Of a stretch of 64,000 bases of DNA, positions 39,984 to 48,146 are shown one piece after another. The stretch lies in the NCBI GenBank assembly GCA_963734365.1, contig CAVTGV010000010.1, positions 491,324-555,323 of the forward strand. Reading direction: 5' to 3'. The notes under the pieces were generated by a model. It was not told the origin of the DNA. It did not search any database and worked only from the letters and a program-made list of their open reading frames with translations. The position numbers and the translations under genes are program-made. Every line of letters begins with the position of its first letter. The first letter of the stretch is position 1. This DNA is from JACVRW01 sp963734365. Lineage in GTDB: Bacteria > Actinomycetota > Thermoleophilia > Solirubrobacterales > Thermoleophilaceae.

Positions 39984-41888
39984 TCACGGAGCCGGCGTCT
40001 GCAGCCGCACCGGGCGGCCGCCGAGCGTGCCCCGCAGCCGGGCCACGGCCCGCGTGGCTCGCGTCGGCCAGCTGATGCTGAGCGTGCCCGACTGGGCACC
40101 GGACAGCCTGAGCCGCCCGCGGACGCGCAGGTCGCGGCGGTCCCAGGTGAGCGTGCCGCTCACGCCGAGGTCCGACACGAAGCGGGCGCCGCGCAGGCGC
40201 AGTCGCACCGGCTCGTACGAGTAGTAGTCGCCGGAGGCCACGAAGCGGCCGCCGCGCAGGCCGTGGCCGCGGGCTCCGTACATGAGCACCCAGCGCGCGA
40301 GCGCGTCGCCGGCGGTCCAGGAGGCCGCCCAGGCGGCGCGCCGGTCGCGGGCGGTCGAGCGATCACGGCCGCCGGCGCTCGCGGCGGCGGGCGCCGAGCC
40401 GAGCGTGCGCGGGAAGTCCGGCACCACGTGGATCTCGGATGCCTCCGCGGCACAGCTCACGTCGCCGGCGTCGAGACGGCTCAGGAAGCGCCGAACGATC
40501 CCGGACACGCAGCCGTCGAAGTCCGCCAGCGCGGTCACGTGTCCCACGTTGCGGACGGTCACCAGCTCCGAGTTGGGGAAGAGCGAGGCGGCGCGCTGTG
40601 CGTCGCCGAGCGGGGTGATGAGGTCGATGTCGCCGTCGAGCACCAGCACGGGCACGTCCGGGTAGGGCGCGCCGGCCGGCGCGGGGGGATCGAGAGGCGT
40701 GGGCGTGGGCCACTCGAGGCAGCCGGTCACGTACTGGTTGATGTAGAGCGACTTCAGCCAGACGTCGTTGGAGAACGGGGCGTAGGCGTCGGGCGCGAGC
40801 AGCGCACGCCCGGCCGCGAGCTGGGCGCGGCGGGTCTCGACGGGCGCCGCCCGGTCCCAGACCGTGGGGTAGTCGTGGCAGGCCACGGCGGCGTAGGCGC
40901 CCTCCGAGTAGCTCTTCACGGGCCCGCCTCCGGTGAAGGGCAGGTCCTCGGCGGCCAGGCGCAGGAACGGCGCGCGATCCCCGCGAGCGAGCGCGCGCTG
41001 GGCCGCCAGCAGGTCGCGGTAGATCGTGTAGTAGTACGAGCCGTCGCCCGCCATCTGCCCGAGCGCCGAGCCGTCCACGCGCACCCGGTGCCTGCCGCCG
41101 TCGGCGTCGCGGCTCGTTCCGGCCAGCGGCCGCGCCTCCAGGCGCTGGGCGAAGCGGGCCAGTGCGGCAAGCACGTCGCCCTCGCAGCCGGCCGAGCGGC
41201 GGCAGATCTCCGGCCACGCGTAGCGCAGCGCCACCGACTCCTCGCGAATCCAAGGGTCGTAGCCGTCCACCGCAAACGCGGCGTCGAGCACCACCGCCCG
41301 CACCCGCTCGGGATGGCGCACGGCGAAGGCCTGCGAGAAGTAGGTGCCGTAGGAGTCGCCGTAGATGTCCACCACCGGCACGCGCAGGCGGTCGAGCACC
41401 GCGGCCAGGTCGTCGGCCGCGGCGCCTGTGCCGTAGGCGTTGGCCGCGCGGCCCAGCTTGCGGGCGCAGCGGGCCACCTCCCGCGAGTAGACCCCCTCGC
41501 CGGCCTGCAGGCGCGGGCAGTTGATCGCCCCCGAGCGGCCGGTCCCGCGGTTGTCCATCACGATCAGGTCGTGCCGGCGGCGCAGCGAGCCCAGCATGAA
41601 CAGGTAGGACTCGGCCGAGTCGATCGACGGGTAGCCCGGACCGCCCTCGGCTCCGACGATCGGCTCGAGCGCCGGCTTCGAGCGGTCGGTGCGCGGGAAC
41701 ACTCGGAAGTGAATCCGCAGCTTGCGTTCGCCGCCGCCGGGGACGCCGCGGAGGAGCGGGACGCGTATCGATCCGCAGCGTGCCTCACGATCGTCCCGGC
41801 ACGGCTTGGTCACACGCTCCGCCGCGCTCGCCGGCAGCGCCGCGACCAACAGGATGATCGCCGCCAGCCCGGCGCCGAACGCTCGCAT
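39984..41888 (-). CDS. Secreted alpha/beta hydrolase (TAP-like peptidase family)
   Basis: A 634-residue exported protein with a signal peptide (residues 1-22). The nucleophile elbow is DIYGDSYGTYFSQAFA, the oxyanion region LIVMDNRGTGRSG, the acid and His are in VLVLDGDIDLITP and VRNVGHVTALADF. This is the tripeptidyl/prolyl aminopeptidase (TAP C-terminal) layout. About 130 residues beyond the hydrolase (HGLRGGRFVASGDYYSYEPV onward) form an extra beta-rich domain repeated in style. Together with the PI-PLC-like gene just downstream it makes a secreted-hydrolase pair. Confidence 0.9.
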   Translation of the reverse strand: MRAFGAGLAAIILLVAALPASAAERVTKPCRDDREARCGSIRVPLLRGVPGGGERKLRIHFRVFPRTDRSKPALEPIVGAEGGPGYPSIDSAESYLFMLGSLRRRHDLIVMDNRGTGRSGAINCPRLQAGEGVYSREVARCARKLGRAANAYGTGAAADDLAAVLDRLRVPVVDIYGDSYGTYFSQAFAVRHPERVRAVVLDAAFAVDGYDPWIREESVALRYAWPEICRRSAGCEGDVLAALARFAQRLEARPLAGTSRDADGGRHRVRVDGSALGQMAGDGSYYYTIYRDLLAAQRALARGDRAPFLRLAAEDLPFTGGGPVKSYSEGAYAAVACHDYPTVWDRAAPVETRRAQLAAGRALLAPDAYAPFSNDVWLKSLYINQYVTGCLEWPTPTPLDPPAPAGAPYPDVPVLVLDGDIDLITPLGDAQRAASLFPNSELVTVRNVGHVTALADFDGCVSGIVRRFLSRLDAGDVSCAAEASEIHVVPDFPRTLGSAPAAASAGGRDRSTARDRRAAWAASWTAGDALARWVLMYGARGHGLRGGRFVASGDYYSYEPVRLRLRGARFVSDLGVSGTLTWDRRDLRVRGRLRLSGAQSGTLSISWPTRATRAVARLRGTLGGRPVRLQTPAP

Positions 41889-41902
41889 CGGGCGAGACTA
41901 AC

Positions 41903-42133
41903 TCAGCGTCGGCGTCTCTGCGCCTTCTTGCGGCTCACCGGGTGGGGCGAGCGTCGCCGTTCCTGCGTGGGAGTGGCCGCGGGGGACTCCGGGGATTCCG
42001 CGGCCTCGTCAGCCTTCTTGCGCTTCGTCATCACGAACCGGAGCGCGAACAGGCTCCCGACAGCGCCGATCTTCGCCACTGCGTAGACCGGGCTGCCAGG
42101 AGTGAGTACGTGCAGCACCGCGGGCGCAACCAC
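41903..42133 (-). CDS. Small membrane protein of unknown function
   Basis: A 76-residue frame from a GTG at 42133: one hydrophobic stretch (VYAVAKIGAVGSLFALRFVM) followed by a strongly basic, Pro/Arg-rich tail. It ends 14 bp before the hydrolase gene on the same strand. No family recognised. Confidence 0.5.
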   Translation of the reverse strand: MVAPAVLHVLTPGSPVYAVAKIGAVGSLFALRFVMTKRKKADEAAESPESPAATPTQERRRSPHPVSRKKAQRRRR

Positions 42134-42243
42134 GAAGGTCAGGGTAGTGGGTCTGGCGCTCAGCCCTGCGCCGTGCCGGCTAGGCCCGGCGCTGAGAGGG
42201 CGGACGGAGGTTGTCAGGGTGACTCTCGTGGCCGCGAGCTAAC

Positions 42244-43077
42244 TTGAACGCCACGAGCCCGCGCACGCACGAATACCGTCGCCGTATTGGGGTCCGGGTC
42301 TTGGGACGCCTCCAGCCTGTGAGCGCCATCGCGCTCCTGCTCGTCGGCGCCTGCGCGATCTTCCTGCTGGAGCCGTGGCACGGCCCGGTCGTCCTATCGC
42401 TCTCGCGCACCCACGGCATCGACACGGGAGACCTCCCGGCTCTCGCCCTGCTCGCGCTCGCTGTCTCGGCGGGCGCTGAGTGCGGGCCGGCCGTACGCGT
42501 CGAGGAGACGGGGGCGGCGGGTGGTTGGGCGCGCCCGGCGTCCGCAGTGGTGCTCGGTGGGCTGCTGCTCGTGGGCGGTGTCAAGCTGTTGGATGTAGTC
42601 CGGCTTGGGGCGCTCGACGACGCGCGTGGGGTTCTGGTCATCGTCGCCGCGGTTTGGTTTTGCGTGGCGCTGGCGGCGGGGCGTCGGGGAAGCCCGCTGC
42701 CAAAGTCCTGGTGGCAGCCGGTGGCGCTTTTCATCGCCGGCTCGGGCGTCGACGCGGCGCTCGCGCCATCCGGCACGCTGATCGGACCGATCCTCGTGAC
42801 GCTCTGGCTCGCGCGAACCGCCTCGCATCGCAGTGCGGCGGTGACCATGTATCTCCTCGGCGCCGTTTTCACCGTGGTGTCCGTGGTGGCCATAATCGAT
42901 CCGGGCGGTCCCGACCTCACCGGCGACGACGGAGGCATTGCTCGCTCGACCGCGGTCGGCCTGCTGCTCGTAACCGCCGGGCTGCTAGCCGCTCGCTACC
43001 GCTCGCGGGACAGCAGCGGGCGGGAATCGCCCTCGACCCGGCCGGCAGAGCGCAGAGCTTCGCCTATCGGCCGGTAG
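42244..43077 (+). CDS. Multi-pass membrane protein of unknown function
   Basis: A 277-residue protein with about seven hydrophobic segments (for example ALLLVGACAIFLLE, LALLALAVSAGAECG, AVVLGGLLLVGGVKLL, VLVIVAAVWFCVALAAG, LGAVFTVVSVVAIID). The cytoplasmic tail is charged. Start is a TTG at 42244, the only upstream option before the first helix; it could also be at a later GTG. Family not recognised. Confidence 0.62.
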   Translation: MNATSPRTHEYRRRIGVRVLGRLQPVSAIALLLVGACAIFLLEPWHGPVVLSLSRTHGIDTGDLPALALLALAVSAGAECGPAVRVEETGAAGGWARPASAVVLGGLLLVGGVKLLDVVRLGALDDARGVLVIVAAVWFCVALAAGRRGSPLPKSWWQPVALFIAGSGVDAALAPSGTLIGPILVTLWLARTASHRSAAVTMYLLGAVFTVVSVVAIIDPGGPDLTGDDGGIARSTAVGLLLVTAGLLAARYRSRDSSGRESPSTRPAERRASPIGR

Positions 43078-43182
43078 GCGACCGCGGGTCCCCGCTCCCG
43101 CGATCAGATGGACAGCGGCGGCGCGGCGACCCGGAGGGCGCGCTGGCTCGTCCTGCCGGGTGCCGCCGATGTACCGCGTGGA

Positions 43183-43779
43183 CTACTCGGCCGGGTCGTC
43201 GCCCGCGAGGATCCGGTAGAGGCCGCGGCGGGTCTCCTCGAGCAGTTCGTTCGCCCGGGTGACCTGCGCGTCGTCGCCGGCGGTCCCCACCTGATAGGCG
43301 GCGGTGGCGATCTGCGCGAGTAGGCCGCGCAACTCCATGCGACCCTCGCCGATGCCCTCGGCCAGCTTGGCCCAGGGCTCGCCGAGCTCTTCGCGATTCT
43401 CCTCGACGTAGGTGCGACCCTCGTCGGTGAGCTCGTAGGGCTGGCGGCCCTTGCCCTCGCCGCTCGTGACGAGACCCTCGTCCTCGAGCTGCTGCAGGGT
43501 CGGGTACACCGAGCCGGGGCTCGGTCGCCAGGCTCCGCCGGAGCGCTGGTCGATCTCCTCCATCAGGCCGTAGCCCGTCTGAGGCTGGTCGGCGAGCAGG
43601 ACCAGGAGCGCGGCGCGGACGTCGCCGCGGCGCATGCGCCGCCGGTGGCCGCCGAAGCCGCGTGGGCCTCCCCAGCCGCCATGGCCGAAGCCGTGGTGGC
43701 GCCCGGTCATCTCAGACCAGTCTCGATGCCTGTGTCGGCAGCCGCCTCGGCCGCCGTGTGAGTGTTTACTCCTATGCAC
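43183..43779 (-). CDS. PadR-family regulator with His/Gly-rich N-terminus
   Basis: A 198-residue PadR-type repressor from the GTG at 43779, chosen because AAGGAG stands six bases upstream; the ATG at 43815 lies inside a palindrome and has no such site. The first 50 residues are rich in His, Gly and Arg (HGFGHGGWGGPRGFGGHRRR). The winged helix is VRAALLVLLADQPQTGYGLM, then WRPSPGSVYPTLQQLEDEGL and the GRQPYELTDEG wing. A helical C-terminal dimerisation region follows. It probably regulates itself through the palindrome 36 bp upstream, and perhaps the P450 operon. Confidence 0.92.
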   Translation of the reverse strand: MHRSKHSHGGRGGCRHRHRDWSEMTGRHHGFGHGGWGGPRGFGGHRRRMRRGDVRAALLVLLADQPQTGYGLMEEIDQRSGGAWRPSPGSVYPTLQQLEDEGLVTSGEGKGRQPYELTDEGRTYVEENREELGEPWAKLAEGIGEGRMELRGLLAQIATAAYQVGTAGDDAQVTRANELLEETRRGLYRILAGDDPAE

Positions 43780-43814
43780 TTTATTCTCCTTGTGCCTTCG
43801 ACTATCACGATGCA

Positions 43815-43832
43815 TTAACGATATATCGTTAA
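43815..43832. promoter_or_regulatory. Perfect 18-bp palindrome, candidate PadR operator
   Basis: TTAACGATATATCGTTAA is identical to its reverse complement. It lies between the P450 stop (43843) and the PadR GTG (43779), where the PadR promoter should be. PadR proteins usually repress their own gene through such sites. Confidence 0.7.
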
Positions 43833-43842
43833 GACGAAAGCG

Positions 43843-45189
43843 TCAACCCCCGGGGCGACGGGCGGAGACGACCACGCGCGCGCCGTGCGCCGGGATCATC
43901 GTCACGTTGCGGTTGCGGGCCCGCTCGGGCCGCGGGTCGGGCGCGTACATGTCGGTCCGGCGCACGATCGCGTCGAGCACCACGCGCTGCTCGGCCATGG
44001 CGAGCGCCGCGCCCAGGCAGCGGCGGATCCCGCCGCCGAAGGGGATCCAGGTGTAGGTGCCGGGCTTCCGGCCGACGAAGCGCTCGGGGCGGAACTCGAA
44101 GGGACGCGGATAGACGTCGTCGCGGTGATGAAGGAGCAGGATGCTCATCAGGACGGCCGCCTCGGCCGGGACGACGTACTCCCCCAGGCGCCACGGCACC
44201 GTCACCCGCCGGCCGATGATCGGGATCACCGGCCGGCTGCGCATGCCCTCGTGGATGGTGGCCTCGAGGTAGCCGTCGGGATCCGTCTCCGCTCGTGTGA
44301 CCTCGCGCAGCCGCTCGTACGCGCCGGGCGTGCGCAGGAGGCGCTCGAAGATCCACGCGAGCGAGTTGGCCGTGGTCTCGTGTCCGGCGAGGACGAGGGA
44401 GAGCAGCTCGTCGCGTAGCTCCTTGTCGGTCAGCCGCTCACCGGACTCGGTCTCCGCCTCGAGCAGCAGGGACAGGATGTCGGTGCCCGCCGCGCGGTCA
44501 GGAGCGGCCCGGCGGGCGCCGATCGTGGCGTACATGTGCCGGTCGAGATGGGCGAGCAGCGCCCGGGTCGGCCCCACGGCCTCCTCGCGGCCGAGGTTGA
44601 GCAGCTCGGCGAGCTGCGCCTCGGGACGTGCCGACAGCGCGAGCGCCCGACGCACAGCGGCACGCAGGCCGTGTTCGGGAGTGCCGCGGGCCGGCCGGCC
44701 CTCCACGCCGAAGATGCCGCCCATGATCACGTCGAGGGTTATGGTCTGCATGCGCGGGGCGAGCGCGAACGCCTGTCCGATCGGCCACGAGTCGATCTCC
44801 CGGTGCGCCGCCTCCACGATCATCTCGGTGTAGCGGGTCACGGCCTCGCCGTGGAAAGGCGGCAGCAGCAGCTTGCGCTGGCGCATGTGGCGCGGGCCGA
44901 GCGCGGTGAGCACGGAGTTGGGTCCCACCACCGGGCGCAGCGGCGACTCCGCCGTGAGCGATGGGGCCTCGTCGGGCTTGGCCGTGAAGAGCGATCGCAC
45001 GTGATCGGGGTGCGAGGTGACCACCACGAGATCGCGGCCGATCGCTCCGCGCAGCTGGAACACGTCGCCCAGCTCCCGCCGCGCTCGGAACACGAACTCG
45101 GCGTTGCGGACGCTGAAGCGCAGTGTCTGAACGGGGCGCGGGAGCGGCAAGGCGGGCGGGATCCGCAGCGGCGCGCCCTCGGCGTCCAC
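43843..45189 (-). CDS. Cytochrome P450
   Basis: A 448-residue P450. The oxygen-binding I-helix is LVLAGHETTANSLAW, the ExxR pair is in TIHEGMRSRP, and the heme-binding loop is FGGGIRRCLGAALAMAE with the proximal Cys. The N-terminus (PRPVQTLRFSVRNAEF) has no membrane anchor, as in soluble bacterial enzymes. Start is a GTG at 45189. It lies 66 bp after the cupin gene and probably forms an operon with it and the SRPBCC gene. Redox partners are not in the window; the substrate is unknown. Confidence 0.95.
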   Translation of the reverse strand: MDAEGAPLRIPPALPLPRPVQTLRFSVRNAEFVFRARRELGDVFQLRGAIGRDLVVVTSHPDHVRSLFTAKPDEAPSLTAESPLRPVVGPNSVLTALGPRHMRQRKLLLPPFHGEAVTRYTEMIVEAAHREIDSWPIGQAFALAPRMQTITLDVIMGGIFGVEGRPARGTPEHGLRAAVRRALALSARPEAQLAELLNLGREEAVGPTRALLAHLDRHMYATIGARRAAPDRAAGTDILSLLLEAETESGERLTDKELRDELLSLVLAGHETTANSLAWIFERLLRTPGAYERLREVTRAETDPDGYLEATIHEGMRSRPVIPIIGRRVTVPWRLGEYVVPAEAAVLMSILLLHHRDDVYPRPFEFRPERFVGRKPGTYTWIPFGGGIRRCLGAALAMAEQRVVLDAIVRRTDMYAPDPRPERARNRNVTMIPAHGARVVVSARRPGG

Positions 45190-45255
45190 GGGGCCGGCGG
45201 GCGACGACGAGGGCGCCGGCGCCGGCCCGGCCTCAGTCGCGGTCGTGGCCGCGGC

Positions 45256-45651
45256 TCAGTCCTCCCACCAGCCGGGCTGCATCTCGACGTCCTTGTTGTC
45301 GGTGTTGGGGGCGCCGAAGGCGAGCACTTCCGCTCCCTCCGGGCCGCCCTCGAGGCCGCGCCATTCGCCGCGGGGCACACGCAGGGCGTCCCACTGCGCA
45401 AGCTCCACCACGTCGTCACCTACCTTCGCCCGCGCGCTGCCCGAGATCACGAGATAGACCTCCTCCTGCTCCGAGTGGCGGTGGCCGAATGGCACCCGGA
45501 AGCCGGGCGCGACCTTGAAGTAGCTGAGGCCCGAGTTCTCCAGCTCGAGCGGGACGCGGGCAAAGCGCGACTCGAGCTCCGGTGAGTAGCCGAACTTCGG
45601 CGCCAGGTCCTCAACGTCCCGCTTGACGTTGAGGTGCGTCCAGCCGGGCAT
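45256..45651 (-). CDS. Cupin-domain protein
   Basis: A 131-residue single cupin. Motif 1 is FGHRHSEQEEVYLVISGSAR (two His and Glu), motif 2 is near VPRGEWRGLEGGPEGAEVLA, in which the usual His is replaced, so the metal site may be incomplete. The start codon follows the SRPBCC stop with no spacing. Function unknown; possibly a small-molecule binding or isomerase role next to the P450. Confidence 0.85.
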   Translation of the reverse strand: MPGWTHLNVKRDVEDLAPKFGYSPELESRFARVPLELENSGLSYFKVAPGFRVPFGHRHSEQEEVYLVISGSARAKVGDDVVELAQWDALRVPRGEWRGLEGGPEGAEVLAFGAPNTDNKDVEMQPGWWED

Positions 45652-46104
45652 TCAGCCGTCTCGCTCGGCGCGCTCCTTGAGCCCGGCCGCGGCGTCACCG
45701 AGCAGGAAGTCGCGGACCTTGCCCTCGGCGGGGCCCCGCAGGAGCAGGCCCAGCATGCGGCCCGGGTCGGCGTCGAGCGCGTACGTGGCGCGCGTGCGGT
45801 CGCCGCCCAGATCCTCGAAGCTCCAGGACCCGGTGAGGGCCTTGGTGTCGCCCTTCTCCTGCACCCAGCGGATGGCGGTCGGCTTCTCGTAGCTGAAGCG
45901 CAACAGCGCCTTGACGGTCTTCACCTTGGCGTCCGACTCGGTCTCCACCAGAGCCGCGCGGCGGTCTCCGTCACGCTCGATCACGTCGGCCTCGCGGAGC
46001 GACCCCTGCCACTCCGGGGCGTTGGCTATGTCCGCTGCGATCTCGAAGCAGCGCTCGATCGGTGCGTCGATCTCGACCGTGCGCTCGCCGCTGATGTTTG
46101 CCAT
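45652..46104 (-). CDS. SRPBCC (polyketide cyclase/START-like) protein
   Basis: A 150-residue START-fold protein: RTVEIDAPIERCFEIAADIA at the start, ALTGSWSFEDLGGDRTRATY in the sheet, and the long C-terminal helix (RDFLLGDAAAGLKERAE). Its stop abuts the cupin start. First gene of the SRPBCC-cupin-P450 group and divergent from a lipase-like gene 43 bp away. It likely binds a hydrophobic molecule. Confidence 0.88.
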   Translation of the reverse strand: MANISGERTVEIDAPIERCFEIAADIANAPEWQGSLREADVIERDGDRRAALVETESDAKVKTVKALLRFSYEKPTAIRWVQEKGDTKALTGSWSFEDLGGDRTRATYALDADPGRMLGLLLRGPAEGKVRDFLLGDAAAGLKERAERDG

Positions 46105-46147
46105 GGCGCGAGCCTATCCACCCTGGCCGCCTGGCATCTTGTGGCCC

Positions 46148-47365
46148 ATGTCCGCGGCACAGGACGAGCTCGGCGCCCTCACCCGGCTCGCGTTCGGCGA
46201 GGCCGGCCGGCTGGTGGGGGCCATCGCCGGGACCCATCGCGCCATCGCCGACCGGGCCTTTGGGGCCACCGGTGCCGCCGGTTCGCCGGCACAGGCGCTG
46301 CACGACGGCATCAGCGCGACGGTGTACGCGGGCCTGCGTGCCGGAACCGAGCTCGCCGGCCAGGGCGCGAGCCTCGCCGTGACGAGAGTGCGCGGCGACG
46401 CGCTGCCGCCCTCGGCCTCACCTCGCGGCGCGCTGCTCACGGGCGCCGTCACCGGCCTCATCGGCGACGCTCTCGAGCACGAGGGCAGCCCGCTGGCCCA
46501 GCCGATGGCGATTCGCCTGCGGGGCCGGCCGGTCGAGCCCGAGCCGGGCTCGCTGGCGGCCGCCTTCCCCGCCGCGGGCCCGCGGCTGGTGGTCTTCCTT
46601 CACGGGCTGATGGAGACCGAGTTCGCGTGGGACATGGGCTCACACGAGGCCGGCGGAAGCTACGGCGACCGGCTCGCGGCAGAGACCGGCTGCAGCGCGC
46701 TGACCATCCGCTACAACAGCGGCCGCCACATCTCCGAGAACGGGCGCTCGCTTGCCGAGCTGGTCGAGGAGGTGAGCGCGCACTGGCCGGTGGAGGTCAC
46801 GGAGATCGCCCTGGTGGGCCACAGCATGGGCGGGCTGGTGGCCCGCAGCGCCTGTTACCAGGCGGCCGAGGACGGGCTCGAGTGGGTGAGCCGGGTCCGG
46901 CAGGTCGTGTCCCTCGGCACGCCGCACCTGGGTGCTCCGCTCGCGAACGCCGTGCACCTGGCCGCGGCCGCGTTGCACGCGCTCCCGGAATCGCGCGCCG
47001 CCGGCGGCTTCCTGCGGCGCCGGAGCGCCGGCATCCGCGATCTGCGCTCCGGGTCGCTGGTGGATGAGGACTGGCGCGGGCTCGATCCCGACGCCCTGCG
47101 GCGCCACGCCTGTCGCGAGCTGCCGCTGCTCGACGGCCCCACACACCACTTCGTGTCGGCCACGGTGACCCGCGACCCGCGCCACCCGCTGGGCCGGCTG
47201 GTGGGGGACTGGCTGGTTCTCGAGCCGAGCGCCTGCGGGCGCGGGCGCAGCCGGCGGCTTGCCTTCCGCGCCGAGCACGGCCTACACGTGGGCGGTGCCC
47301 ACCATCTCGCGCTGCTCAACCACCCGGACGTCTACGAGCGGCTGCGCGACTGGCTGCGGCCCTAG
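46148..47365 (+). CDS. Alpha/beta hydrolase (lipase/esterase-like)
   Basis: A 405-residue cytosolic hydrolase. The oxyanion HG motif is LVVFLHGLMETEFAWD, the nucleophile Ser is in ALVGHSMGGLVARSA, and the C-terminal His is probably in HHLALLNHPDVYERL. Residues 1-125 form an Ala-rich helical extension, unusual for the family. The ATG at 46148 replaces a longer frame that runs antisense over the SRPBCC gene. It resembles PGAP1/lipase class hydrolases; substrate unknown. Confidence 0.85.
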   Translation: MSAAQDELGALTRLAFGEAGRLVGAIAGTHRAIADRAFGATGAAGSPAQALHDGISATVYAGLRAGTELAGQGASLAVTRVRGDALPPSASPRGALLTGAVTGLIGDALEHEGSPLAQPMAIRLRGRPVEPEPGSLAAAFPAAGPRLVVFLHGLMETEFAWDMGSHEAGGSYGDRLAAETGCSALTIRYNSGRHISENGRSLAELVEEVSAHWPVEVTEIALVGHSMGGLVARSACYQAAEDGLEWVSRVRQVVSLGTPHLGAPLANAVHLAAAALHALPESRAAGGFLRRRSAGIRDLRSGSLVDEDWRGLDPDALRRHACRELPLLDGPTHHFVSATVTRDPRHPLGRLVGDWLVLEPSACGRGRSRRLAFRAEHGLHVGGAHHLALLNHPDVYERLRDWLRP

Positions 47366-48111
47366 GTCTGCTCCCGCGGGCACCAATAGGTGGTGCGGCC
47401 GCCCACCGTGGCCCGCTCCAGCTCCGCGCCGCAGCGCGGGCAGGCGCCGCCGCGGTGGCGATGGCGGATCAGGTCGCCGGTGTGCACGCCGCCGCGGCGG
47501 ATCGCCCTGCGGGTGGCGGCGCGCAGGGCCCGGCGCAGCTCGTCGAGCTCGGCTTCCGACAGCGAGCCGGCCTCGCGCTCGGGCGAGAACCCGGCGCGCC
47601 AGAGCGACTCGTCGGCGAGCAGGTTGCCCACGCCGGCGATCGCCCGCTGGTCGAGGAGGCGGGCCTTGAGCGGCGCGCGGCCGCGCCCGACGCGCCGGCG
47701 AAACTCGGCTCGCGACACCTCGGCCGCATCGGGTCCCAGCAGCGACAGGTCGGGCTCGAGCACCACCCGGCCGAGCCGGCGCTTGTCACGCAACGCGAGC
47801 GAGCCGCCGTCCTCGAACTCGAGCGTGAAGCGGTCCCAGCCGCGCTCCGAGCCGCCGCCGTCGACCACGATGCGCCCCGCCATGCCCAGGTGCAGTCCGA
47901 GCGTCGGGCCGTCCTCCATCTCGAGCCACATCGTCTTGCCGCGCCGGTGGGCGGCCACCGGCGTGGCTCCGGCCAGCGCAGAATCGATCTCTCCCGGGGC
48001 GTGCGGCCGGCAGACCCAGGCGTCGGCGTCGTCGGCCGACTCGATGCGCCTGCCGAGGGCGCGCTCCTCGATCAGGGCGCGAGCACGTTCCACCTCGGGC
48101 AGTTCGGGCAT
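47362..48111 (-). CDS. Fpg/Nei-family DNA glycosylase, last zinc cysteine missing
   Basis: A 249-residue base-excision glycosylase/AP lyase. The N-terminal MPELPEVERAR supplies the catalytic Pro2 and Glu3, HRRGKTMWLEM the conserved Lys, and the H2TH motif is LLDQRAIAGVGNLLADESLW. The C-terminal zinc finger starts CPRCGAELERATVGGRTTYW and ends WCPREQT: the fourth Cys of the CxxC...CxxC set is Glu. Zinc binding may thus be weakened or use another ligand. The stop overlaps the end of the lipase-like gene. Whether it prefers 8-oxoguanine or oxidised pyrimidines is not clear. Confidence 0.92.
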   Translation of the reverse strand: MPELPEVERARALIEERALGRRIESADDADAWVCRPHAPGEIDSALAGATPVAAHRRGKTMWLEMEDGPTLGLHLGMAGRIVVDGGGSERGWDRFTLEFEDGGSLALRDKRRLGRVVLEPDLSLLGPDAAEVSRAEFRRRVGRGRAPLKARLLDQRAIAGVGNLLADESLWRAGFSPEREAGSLSEAELDELRRALRAATRRAIRRGGVHTGDLIRHRHRGGACPRCGAELERATVGGRTTYWCPREQT

Positions 48112-48146
48112 GACCGCTGAAGGTACGGGCCGGGACGCCCCGGCGT

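Noticed and set aside
40263..42086. A 607-codon open frame on the + strand
   Set aside because: Antisense to the TAP-like hydrolase; low-complexity His/Arg/Gly composition and no motif.
41903..43077. Possible toxin-antitoxin pair of the two small membrane proteins
   Set aside because: They are on opposite strands, of different size and with no toxin motif.
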